This document shows, in pieces, positions 22,507 to 26,910 of a stretch of DNA of 28,272 bases (position 1 is the first letter of the stretch; each line of letters opens with the position of its first letter). Position numbers and translations under genes: made by a program. Source of the DNA: a virus. The stretch is taken from positions 1 through 28,272 of IMG/VR virus record IMGVR_UViG_3300045141_000232; one strand, given 5' to 3'. The notes beneath the pieces were generated by a model. It was given only the letters and a program-made list of their open reading frames with translations, did no database searches and had not been told where the DNA came from.

Positions 22507-22677
22507 TTCCAGGCCGGTGAGCGCTGCAGGCCTGCAGGAACGCTCACGGGCGGAACTCGTTCGCGGTGAAGACTACATGCGGGTGCGGCGGGGTGTTTTC
22601 CAGGCCGGCCCCCGCGCCTGGCTCGGAAGTGCAGCGCGGGGGGGTCACGGGCTGCGGCCCCCGCCCGGCCTGGAAAC
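22507..22677. repeat. Structured spacer with three copies of TTCCAGGCCGG
   Basis: TTCCAGGCCGG occurs directly at 22507-22517 and 22598-22608 and inverted at 22665-22675. The last two form a 12-bp perfect stem (22597-22608 with 22665-22676) enclosing a second stem, CCCCCGCGC (22609-22617) with GCGCGGGGG (22634-22642), and a small third hairpin, a three-way junction shape. It overlaps the 3' end of the Zn-finger gene and lies upstream of the terminase genes, so a packaging site, origin or RNA element are all possible. Confidence 0.5.
22517..22547. repeat. Nested palindrome (cruciform-like)
   Basis: Outer arms GTGAGCG (22517-22523) and CGCTCAC (22541-22547) enclose the perfect 14-base palindrome CTGCAGGCCTGCAG (22524-22537). 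It lies between the structured spacer and the ribosome-binding site of the acidic gene. Confidence 0.6.
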
Positions 22678-22830
22678 TTGTGGTTTGCAGGCTATATGCC
22701 ACGCCTCGTTCGTATGCGCTACGTGGTCGACGTGGTGTTGGTACGCCTGCTTCGACGTGAGGATGCGTTGGCCGCAGATGGCGCATGTTTTCGGCATGTC
22801 CTTCGCTGGGGTGGCGTGCGATCCGGTCAT
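22645..22830 (-). CDS. Small Zn-finger-like protein
   Basis: A 61-residue protein whose ATG overlaps the upstream stop as ATGA. It has a likely zinc-binding set: Cys16-x2-Cys19 (MPKTCAICGQRIL), then His32/His33/His36 and His39 (QAYQHHVDHVAHTNE), His45 and Cys48 (WHIACKP). The Cys-Cys/His-Cys arrangement resembles short treble-clef or HNH-type fingers, but no clear catalytic HNH order is seen. A flexible tail (QVSRPGGGRSP) is encoded over one arm of the structured spacer. It probably binds nucleic acid; its place before the packaging genes would allow a packaging role. Confidence 0.65.
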   Translation of the reverse strand: MTGSHATPAKDMPKTCAICGQRILTSKQAYQHHVDHVAHTNEAWHIACKPQVSRPGGGRSP

Positions 22831-23000
22831 CGGCGTTGGAGGCGGGCTTTCGCCAACGCGAGTTGTTTCCCGAGCTTGTAGGCGCGGTCCCGCCAGGCTG
22901 TCGCACGGCGGCGCTGCCGTTGTTCGCGCTCGAGCGCTTTGTCGCGTTCGTCGGCGAGCTGGTCGATGCGTTGTCTGAGGCGGTACTCGCGGTCGTTCAT
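22827..23000 (-). CDS. Small basic coiled-coil protein
   Basis: A 57-residue protein linked on both sides by ATGA overlaps. The whole sequence is one long amphipathic helix (LRQRIDQLADERDKALEREQ, then RQRRRATAWRDRAYKLGKQL) ending in basic residues (KARLQRR). It could dimerise as a coiled coil and bind nucleic acid. A small terminase subunit or replication accessory protein are possible but unsupported. The tight packing between two credible genes is the main evidence that it is real. Confidence 0.65.
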   Translation of the reverse strand: MNDREYRLRQRIDQLADERDKALEREQRQRRRATAWRDRAYKLGKQLALAKARLQRR

Positions 23001-23578
23001 GCGAGCATCGCTCGGAGCTCGCTGATCTGGGTTTCGGTGAGGTGGTGGTCTCCTGAGCGGAGCTCTGCGTCGAGGTCGACCTGGTCGTGGATGGTTCTGC
23101 CGATGAGCCGGCGTAGCTGGGTGAGCGAGTCGGTCGGCTTGTCGTAGGGCCGGTGCTCGAGCTGTTGGCCGTTGCTCGTTGGTCCTTCAAGAGCAAGATC
23201 TTTTAATTCTTCTTCTACATCTACGTCTTGGACCACCGGATCCGGTACCGGATCCGGTACCGGACTCGCGCCGCGACGCTTGCTCTTGGTTTGGCTCAAC
23301 CATCCGCCTTTCAGGAGCAGCGGCAGCATCGCGCCTATCAGTTCAGGTTCGATTCGGGTTTCCGCCCAGAGCCAGTTCAGATCGGCTTCAAGAACGTTTG
23401 AGTATCGAGTCGCGACCGCCAGGATCTCGTAGAAGAGGAGACGCGCTTCGAGCGGCAGAGCGTCGAGCTCGATGTCCCGATGGACGTATTGCTTGAACCA
23501 CGGCGGATGGGTCTTCGCCTTCTTCCAGGCGTTCTTGTCCTGGTACTTCCAGAAGTTCGTGACGCTCAGATAGCTCAC
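22997..23578 (-). CDS. Replication organiser/initiator-like protein
   Basis: A 193-residue protein started by the GTG overlapping the upstream stop (GTGA). Residues 1-100 read like the N-terminal winged-helix region of phage replisome-organiser or DnaD-type proteins (LSVTNFWKYQDKNAWKKAKT, HPPWFKQYVHRDIELDALPL, LLFYEILAVATRYSNVLE, LWAETRIEPELIGAMLPLLL). A low-complexity linker (SPVPDPVPDPVVQD, then acidic) is encoded by a 12-bp tandem repeat, and the C-terminal part (LTQLRRLIGRTIHDQVDLDA) is helical. The protein would bind the origin and recruit the host helicase. Its linker DNA has the make-up of a phage origin, as in the lambda O gene. Family assignment is by pattern. Confidence 0.65.
   Translation of the reverse strand: MSYLSVTNFWKYQDKNAWKKAKTHPPWFKQYVHRDIELDALPLEARLLFYEILAVATRYSNVLEADLNWLWAETRIEPELIGAMLPLLLKGGWLSQTKSKRRGASPVPDPVPDPVVQDVDVEEELKDLALEGPTSNGQQLEHRPYDKPTDSLTQLRRLIGRTIHDQVDLDAELRSGDHHLTETQISELRAMLA
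23195..23265. other. Candidate replication origin inside the initiator-like gene
   Basis: Two perfect tandem copies of the 12-mer GGATCCGGTACC (23238-23249 and 23250-23261), each half itself a palindrome, lie beside a strikingly AT-rich tract (about 23196-23225, about 27% GC by eye) in an otherwise very GC-rich genome. Iterons plus an AT-rich melting zone in the middle of the initiator gene is the lambda O/ori arrangement. Evidence is positional only. Confidence 0.45.
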
Positions 23579-23874
23579 TGGTCCATCGCCATCTGAGCGA
23601 CGTAATCCTCGATCTCGCCTGTGTCGTCGAGGAACCACTCGGTCTTGCCTTCGAGGTCGCCGCGGTAATGGCTCAGGTGCGCGAACTGGTTGTGCAGCTC
23701 CCTCTCGCGCCACCTGCCGCCGTCCTCGACCGTCAACAGCTCCGCTTGGCACTGTTGGGCCCGCTGGTGCGGGTCCCGTGAGATCCCGATCTTGTAGACG
23801 TAGACCAGTGTGTCCGGGTCAAGCCTGCGGAGGACATACACCCATCTCGCGGGTTCGGCATCCCACCAGGTCAT
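23575..23874 (-). CDS. GIY-YIG/T5orf172-like protein
   Basis: A 99-residue protein starting at an ATG that overlaps the upstream stop (ATGA). It resembles the T5orf172/Mug113 branch of GIY-YIG nuclease-like domains: WVYVLRRLD and VYVYKIGISRDPHQRAQQCQ match the VYV...YKIG(x)(T/S) opening, with Arg in the following helix, ERELHNQFAH as the later Glu-containing helix and GKTEWF at the end. Such domains occur alone in many phages; the enzymatic activity is not well established. A role in DNA cutting or repair is possible in this replication/recombination cluster. Confidence 0.75.
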   Translation of the reverse strand: MTWWDAEPARWVYVLRRLDPDTLVYVYKIGISRDPHQRAQQCQAELLTVEDGGRWRERELHNQFAHLSHYRGDLEGKTEWFLDDTGEIEDYVAQMAMDQ

Positions 23875-24038
23875 TCGGCGTCCTCGGGCCGTTGCCGATC
23901 CGCCTCGTAGAGCTCCTCGAGGCGTTCCCAGCGCGGGTCCGGTCGCATCCACCAGCCGGCGTCGTCGAGGCGGTCGCGCCAGCGGTCGTACTCGTAGTCG
24001 GGGTTGCCGGGGCCGTACTCGGGGTTCTCGCCGTCCAC
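23871..24038 (-). CDS. 55-residue acidic hypothetical protein
   Basis: A GTG-started frame three bases after the Rad52-like stop, ending in an ATGA overlap with the GIY-YIG gene. The protein is rich in Asp, Glu, Trp, Tyr and Arg (PEYGPGNPDYEYDRWRDRLD, DAGWWMRPDPRWERLEELYE) and looks like a small folded or partner-binding protein. No known motif is recognised. No ribosome-binding site is visible, so translation probably depends on coupling. Codon use is like that of its neighbours, which supports a real gene. Confidence 0.6.
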   Translation of the reverse strand: MDGENPEYGPGNPDYEYDRWRDRLDDAGWWMRPDPRWERLEELYEADRQRPEDAE

Positions 24039-24041
24039 GAT

Positions 24042-24725
24042 TCAGAACGGGACCGCTTGGGCCTGGACAGCTTCGATGATCAGGTCGTACTTGTCCTTCG
24101 GGATCTCCGTGGTCGACTCGACACCCGCGATGTCGAGCACGATCTGGCGTAGGAGGTCCTCACCGACGGTGTTCTCGGTCGCGACCGCCCACAACCTCTT
24201 GCGTTGCGGGTTCGTGATCACAGGAGCAGCCTCCCGCGAAGCGGGAGGCTGCTCCTGTGCGTCCGCGACGGTGTCAGCGTCCCCGCGGAGCCCGTCCTTC
24301 GCCCACAAGTCGAGGGCGACCCCGAACCGCATCGCGGCGTTCCGGATCGCGTCCGAGATGCACTCCTTCGCGTTCTTCCCGTCACCCACCCCGACCCTGG
24401 TCACGCCGCACACCGTGAGGCGGATCCACAGGTTCCCCGCCCGATCCAATGCTGGTAATCCGTCCGGTGTGAGTGCTAACGGCTCCCACACCCAGGCCGG
24501 ATCAACCTGCAACAACCTGTCGGTGACAGCGGCGTGGCCGACGTAATCCAACATGACGCCGCCCTTCGGGAGCTGCCCGATCAGGTGCTTCGGGAACGGC
24601 TCCCGTAGCTTCTTCGCGTTCGCGGCTGACATCCTGGTGTCGGCCGGCGCCTGGCGCGCCACCGCCGGGGGTCCCTTCTCAGGCAACGGTGGCGCCGGCG
24701 CCGGATCTACGGGCTGCTCGGTCAT
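24042..24725 (-). CDS. Rad52-like single-strand annealing protein
   Basis: A 227-residue protein with GGTGAG before its ATG. Residues about 43-142 match the Rad52/Rad22-type annealing core: FPKHLIGQLPKGGVMLDYVG, WVWEPLA, LTVCGVTRVGVGDGKNAKEC and ISDAIRNAAMRFGVALDLWA. The N-terminus is a flexible Pro/Ala region. A low-complexity linker (about 148-170) leads to a helical C-terminal domain (NPQRKRLWAVATEN, PKDKYDLIIEAVQ) seen in many phage annealing and replication proteins. It would pair complementary single strands during phage recombination. Linker residues 156-169 are encoded by a perfect 19-bp inverted repeat. No separate exonuclease partner was found. Confidence 0.82.
   Translation of the reverse strand: MTEQPVDPAPAPPLPEKGPPAVARQAPADTRMSAANAKKLREPFPKHLIGQLPKGGVMLDYVGHAAVTDRLLQVDPAWVWEPLALTPDGLPALDRAGNLWIRLTVCGVTRVGVGDGKNAKECISDAIRNAAMRFGVALDLWAKDGLRGDADTVADAQEQPPASREAAPVITNPQRKRLWAVATENTVGEDLLRQIVLDIAGVESTTEIPKDKYDLIIEAVQAQAVPF
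24219..24259. repeat. Perfect 19-bp hairpin inside the Rad52-like gene
   Basis: CACAGGAGCAGCCTCCCGC (24219-24237), loop GAA, and its exact reverse complement (24241-24259). The centre reads GCGAAGC, a sequence known to form an unusually stable DNA mini-hairpin. It lies in the linker region between the two domains and stays in frame. Confidence 0.9.
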
Positions 24726-24731
24726 GTCAGC

Positions 24732-25073
24732 TCACCGGAGCCCGCAAAGCCTCGAGGAAGTCGGCCACTCACGCCACGAGCCGCCGTCACGCGCCCAGAC
24801 CATCCAGGCGCGGTACAGCTGCTCACGCGCGGGTTGTTGGGACGGGCGGCCCTGTCCCCCGACGGACCGCCACGTCCCGGGGCTGAACTGCATCCCGCCC
24901 GAGTACCCGTTACCGGTCTCGGATGTCCAGCCCCCTTCGTACGAGTGTACGCACATGGCTTGCCGCATCCACCAACCCTCGGCCTGCCAGTTCTTCGGGA
25001 CGGCTTTCGCGTCGACAGCGGCGACAACCGTGAGCAGATACGCGGCGAATATGAGGTGGGCAACACGGAGCAG
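24732..25073 (-). CDS. Rpf-like transglycosylase, secreted (CTG start likely)
   Basis: The C-terminal 75 residues match the resuscitation-promoting-factor/transglycosylase domain: MCVHSYEGGWTSETGNGYSG with the catalytic Glu in YEGGW, GMQFSPGTWRSVGGQG, then AREQLYRAWMVWARDGGSW and REWPTSSRLCGL. It cleaves peptidoglycan glycan strands. The first ATG in frame (24968) would leave only the bare domain. Upstream in the same frame is a good signal peptide (LLRVAHLIFAAYLLTVVAAV then DAKA) with AAAGGA about nine bases before a CTG at 25073; no ATG, GTG or TTG exists in that part. Either CTG is the start, giving 113 residues, or a frameshift links the out-of-frame GTG at 25078. Two tiny membrane proteins precede it. 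Confidence 0.72.
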   Translation of the reverse strand: MLRVAHLIFAAYLLTVVAAVDAKAVPKNWQAEGWWMRQAMCVHSYEGGWTSETGNGYSGGMQFSPGTWRSVGGQGRPSQQPAREQLYRAWMVWARDGGSWREWPTSSRLCGLR

Positions 25074-25133
25074 ATCACCGTTCCTTTCATGCGCTGTCGA
25101 TGGCCTCGCGAGTCGCGTTTGCTCGCGGCTTTC

Positions 25134-25256
25134 TTATGGCTTGTTTTCATGCCGCCTGTCCCAGTGGAAGAGGAACAACCCGAGCATGTCGTTCAGCTTC
25201 GCGGTGAAGATGACGCCGGCTCCGAACCCGACGACGATGCAAAGGGCAGCGGTCAT
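25134..25256 (-). CDS. 40-residue membrane protein
   Basis: An ATG overlapping the stop of the 24-codon gene as ATGA opens a 40-residue protein with one hydrophobic helix (MTAALCIVVGFGAGVIFTAK) and an amphipathic, charged end (LNDMLGLFLFHWDRRHENKP). Single-pass topology with a cytoplasmic charged tail is likely. It lies upstream of the Rpf-like gene, so it could be a holin-like or antiholin partner in a second lysis-type cluster, or unrelated. No match is recognised. Confidence 0.6.
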   Translation of the reverse strand: MTAALCIVVGFGAGVIFTAKLNDMLGLFLFHWDRRHENKP

Positions 25257-25327
25257 CGCAGCAGGCACCACCAGCAGATGAACAGGCCGAGCGCAACACC
25301 GGCCGCGAGCTCGATCAGGGCGGTCAC
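25253..25327 (-). CDS. 24-residue membrane peptide
   Basis: A GTG placed inside repeat R1 opens a 24-codon frame (VTALIELAAGVALGLFICWW then CLLR), a single hydrophobic helix with a positive end, finishing in an ATGA overlap with the 40-residue membrane protein. The start codon sits at the same place in R1 as the start of the 92-residue gene sits in R4, which supports it. The function is unknown; the pair of mini membrane proteins resembles small holin/antiholin pairs in size only. Confidence 0.5.
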   Translation of the reverse strand: MTALIELAAGVALGLFICWWCLLR

Positions 25328-25360
25328 CGTTTACACCAGTTCGAGTCCGCAAGTCTCATC
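25326..25360 (-). repeat. Cassette-boundary repeat R1
   Basis: Core GTTCGAGTCCGCAAGTC (25339-25355, plus strand), 12 of 17 matches to R6, but its left flank CACCGTTTACACCAGTTC is identical to that of R4. The stop of the 52-residue gene and the start of the 24-residue gene lie at its two edges. Confidence 0.75.
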
Positions 25361-25514
25361 GCGCCCACCGCCGGATCTGCTCGACGCGGAACCTGACCAT
25401 CACGCGGAACGGCGGTCGCTGATCGCGGCGAGCACGCCGCCGATCCACACGGCGCATCCGCCATAGATAGACCCACCGCCAATGCCGGAACTCGGTGCGC
25501 CACGGTCGCCTCAC
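25356..25514 (-). CDS. 52-residue Arg/Trp-rich protein
   Basis: A GTG at the edge of R2 opens a 52-codon frame that stops (TGA) at the edge of R1, so the frame fits one repeat-to-repeat unit. The protein is very basic and aromatic (TEFRHWRWVYLWRMRRVDRR, then FRVMVRFRVEQIRRWAR), which suggests nucleic acid or membrane-surface binding. A second frame in the same DNA encodes a hydrophobic stretch (YGGCAVWIGGVLAAIS) ending at TGATG, so a two-peptide reading cannot be excluded. No family is recognised. Confidence 0.45.
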   Translation of the reverse strand: MRRPWRTEFRHWRWVYLWRMRRVDRRRARRDQRPPFRVMVRFRVEQIRRWAR

Positions 25515-25555
25515 GGCCGTTCACACCAGTTCGGATCCGCTAGACCGGTCACCGC
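25515..25555 (-). repeat. Cassette-boundary repeat R2
   Basis: Core GTTCGGATCCGCTAGAC (25529-25545), 15 of 17 matches to R6; left flank CCGTTCACACCA and right flank CCGGTCACCG match R4 closely. It lies between the 39- and 52-residue genes. Confidence 0.85.
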
Positions 25556-25668
25556 TTGTCCTTCGGAGTGCCGAACCAGTAGAACGCGAACAGGACCAGG
25601 AACGGGGCTACAGGGACGAGCGAACCGAGCACCAATGGCCACTCCGAAGTGGCGAACGACCCGGTCAC
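25549..25668 (-). CDS. 39-residue membrane protein
   Basis: A GTG preceded by GGGGAG opens a 39-codon frame with a hydrophobic helix (PLVLGSLVPVAPFLVLFAFY) and a short positive tail (WFGTPKDKR), stopping inside R2. One membrane-spanning helix is expected. It lies between repeats R3 and R2. No relative is recognised; the size and topology are like several other mini-genes in this array. Confidence 0.55.
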   Translation of the reverse strand: MTGSFATSEWPLVLGSLVPVAPFLVLFAFYWFGTPKDKR

Positions 25669-25682
25669 GCTCCCCGCCTTGA

Positions 25683-25716
25683 ACGCCAGTACGGATCCGC
25701 TAGGCGGGTCACGGCT
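25683..25716 (-). repeat. Cassette-boundary repeat R3
   Basis: Core GTACGGATCCGCTAGGC (25689-25705), 15 of 17 matches to R6; right flank GGGTCACGGC as in R4, left flank diverged. It holds the stop codon of the 92-residue gene. Confidence 0.85.
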
Positions 25717-25987
25717 TCACCGGCTGCGGCAACCGTGAAAGGGCGGCAGCTACGCACTTATCGATCTGGTTTTCCAGGTGCTGGATTGTCGCCCACTTCC
25801 CGCCGGGGAAAGCATCGTCGGGTAGTTGTCTGAGAATGAAAAATAGGAGCGCCGCAGTGTCAGCAGCGATGATCGAGTCACCCGATGGTGAGCCGTTGAG
25901 TTCTTCGACCAGTTGTTTGATCCACGGCTTTGAGACGGGCGTGAACCACTGCGAATCGACATAGTCGAGCGAGAGATCCTCTAGCAC
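25709..25987 (-). CDS. 92-residue hypothetical protein in repeat-bounded unit
   Basis: A GTG inside R4 starts, and a TGA inside R3 ends, this gene, so it fills one unit exactly. The protein looks soluble and mainly helical (FTPVSKPWIKQLVEELNG, IIAADTAALLFFILRQLPDD, IQHLENQIDKCVAAALSRLP). Codon use is less GC-extreme than in neighbouring genes (for example TCATCG and GAAAAATAG-like AT-rich stretches around 25840), which hints at recent acquisition. No family is recognised. Confidence 0.65.
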   Translation of the reverse strand: MLEDLSLDYVDSQWFTPVSKPWIKQLVEELNGSPSGDSIIAADTAALLFFILRQLPDDAFPGGKWATIQHLENQIDKCVAAALSRLPQPVKP

Positions 25988-26026
25988 CGTTTACACCAGT
26001 TCTGATCCGCTGGGCCGGTCACGGCT
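25986..26026 (-). repeat. Cassette-boundary repeat R4
   Basis: Core GTTCTGATCCGCTGGGC (25999-26015), 16 of 17 matches to R6, with the fullest flanks: CACCGTTTACACCA to the left and CCGGTCACGGC to the right. The stop of the 79-residue gene and the start of the 92-residue gene are at its edges. Confidence 0.88.
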
Positions 26027-26258
26027 TCGCCTTCGGGTGCTCGAACCGCACACGCTCGGGGTGCCGAAGCAGCGGCGCGATCCCGTCGATGGTCTTGCAC
26101 GAGCCGTCGCTACGGGACCGTTTGCAGAAGCACGTGATCGTGGTCCACTTCGACCGGTAGCCACGTACGGCGAGAAGCAGCGATCTCCCGCCGGTCTTCG
26201 AGTACGGATTCGGCGGCGTCAGGAACGTCACCCACGGCTTCGGCTTCTCGGCGCTCAC
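26019..26258 (-). CDS. 79-residue basic hypothetical protein
   Basis: A GTG-started gene that ends with TGA inside R4. The protein is basic, with Lys/Pro-rich ends (SAEKPKPWVTFLTPPNPYSK, FEHPKAKP) and a middle containing TTITCFCKRSRSDGSCKTID, three Cys that might bind metal. It looks like a small single-domain protein; nothing is recognised. Its last two codons before the stop (AAG CCG TGA) are the same as in the 92-residue gene, since both ends lie inside copies of the same repeat. Confidence 0.6.
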   Translation of the reverse strand: MSAEKPKPWVTFLTPPNPYSKTGGRSLLLAVRGYRSKWTTITCFCKRSRSDGSCKTIDGIAPLLRHPERVRFEHPKAKP

Positions 26259-26572
26259 GCTGACCGCCGTTTAGGCTGGTTAGTGGCACACAAGGTGGGG
26301 CGGGTCTGTATCCGTCCGGCTCTTTCACGCACGCCTAGCGTGCGATCCCCGAGCGCGGCTCCTGCCGCTGGCATCCCGCCCCTGCGACAAACGTTCACGG
26401 CCGTTGAAGCCAGCGAGCCGCACGCGGGTGTATCCGAGGCTTCGGGCCGCGTGCCCCCTCGGGAGTCCCGCGGTTGCCGCGACGTGATCTGCGCCGCGCC
26501 CGCTTCACCGCGTAGCGGCTCGCTCGCTTCCCGCCTCGAACGCTCGTTCTGATCCGCTAGGCGCGGCGTCAT
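26255..26572 (-). CDS. Doubtful 105-codon frame over a structured GC-rich segment
   Basis: The frame starts at an ATG overlapping the 29-residue gene's stop (ATGA) and ends with a GTGA overlap into the 79-residue gene, the same coupling style as real genes here. However, it runs straight through repeats R6 and R5, its product is Arg/Ala/Ser/Thr/Pro/Gly-rich with no hydrophobic core, and the DNA holds a large inverted repeat (26406-26426 with 26509-26530). It may equally be a non-coding structured RNA or a decayed segment. Nothing else is seen in this stretch. Confidence 0.25.
   Translation of the reverse strand: MTPRLADQNERSRREASEPLRGEAGAAQITSRQPRDSRGGTRPEASDTPACGSLASTAVNVCRRGGMPAAGAALGDRTLGVRERAGRIQTRPTLCATNQPKRRSA
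26264..26285 (-). repeat. Degenerate boundary repeat R5 (left half only)
   Basis: CCGCCGTTTAGGCTGGTTAG matches the left part of R8 (CCGCCGTTTAGCCTGGTTCT), then diverges; the GATCCGCTAGGC part is missing. Confidence 0.55.
26406..26530. repeat. Large inverted repeat, possible structured RNA
   Basis: The 21-base arm at 26406-26426 and the 22-base arm at 26509-26530 (starting CGCGTAGCGGCTCGCTCGCT) are reverse complements with one mismatch and one extra base. The 82-base loop holds smaller GC-rich hairpins such as GCGG-TT-GCCGC. No coding sense is clear on the plus strand. Confidence 0.55.
26536..26571 (-). repeat. Cassette-boundary repeat R6
   Basis: Core GTTCTGATCCGCTAGGC (26546-26562), the copy that best represents the consensus. 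The stop of the 29-residue membrane gene lies at its right edge; left flank CGAACGCTC is shared only with R7 (CGCTC). Confidence 0.88.
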
Positions 26573-26658
26573 CTGAGCCACCACGCGATGGCCGAAGTCG
26601 CCATGCCAAGGAGACCGCAGATGAAGATGAAAAGCATGATGCGGTCGCCCTGGTTCAC
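26569..26658 (-). CDS. 29-residue membrane peptide
   Basis: A GTG-started frame between R7 and R6 encoding a polar start (MNQGDRI) and a hydrophobic helix (MLFIFICGLLGMATSAIAWW) with a final Leu-Arg. One membrane pass is expected. Its TGA lies at the edge of R6, as for other leftward genes of the array. The function is unknown. Confidence 0.55.
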   Translation of the reverse strand: MNQGDRIMLFIFICGLLGMATSAIAWWLR

Positions 26659-26665
26659 GGCTGAC

Positions 26666-26700
26666 ACCGCTCGTTCTGACCTGCTAGGCCGACGCTGCCG
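26666..26700 (-). repeat. Cassette-boundary repeat R7
   Basis: Core GTTCTGACCTGCTAGGC (26673-26689), 15 of 17 matches to R6. It lies between a leftward gene and a rightward gene, so it is upstream of both. Confidence 0.82.
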
Positions 26701-26714
26701 CCATACTGCTGCGC

Positions 26715-26909
26715 ATGGCGAAGAGGAAGCTCGACAGCCTTCTGCTGCAGAACGTCGACCTGACGCAGCAGTTCACCGAGGCGTTCCCCGACGCGCCGCA
26801 GGTCGAAATCGAACTGATCGGCTACGAGGAACCGACCGACGAGGAACTGATCCTCGGTACGGCCGCGATGATGCGAGCCGCTGCGGCCGACCAGGCGCCG
26901 AAGAACTAG
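26715..26909 (+). CDS. 64-residue acidic protein, opposite strand to the array
   Basis: The plus-strand frame has clear coding character (GC at third positions, good codon mix) while the opposite frame is a shadow. The protein has a basic start (MAKRKLDSLLLQNVDLTQQF) and an acidic body (VEIELIGYEEPTDEELILGT, then AAMMRAAAADQAPKN), like a small partner-binding protein. There is no ribosome-binding site; a possible -10 (CATACT, 26703-26708) lies seven bases before ATG, which would fit a leaderless transcript, common in actinobacteria. It fills the R7-R8 interval in reverse orientation to the other units. The function is unknown. Confidence 0.65.
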   Translation: MAKRKLDSLLLQNVDLTQQFTEAFPDAPQVEIELIGYEEPTDEELILGTAAMMRAAAADQAPKN

Positions 26910-26910
26910 C

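Noticed and set aside
22544-22906. 120-codon minus-strand frame
   Set aside because: It overlaps the better supported Zn-finger and coiled-coil genes in another frame and has no sensible protein features.
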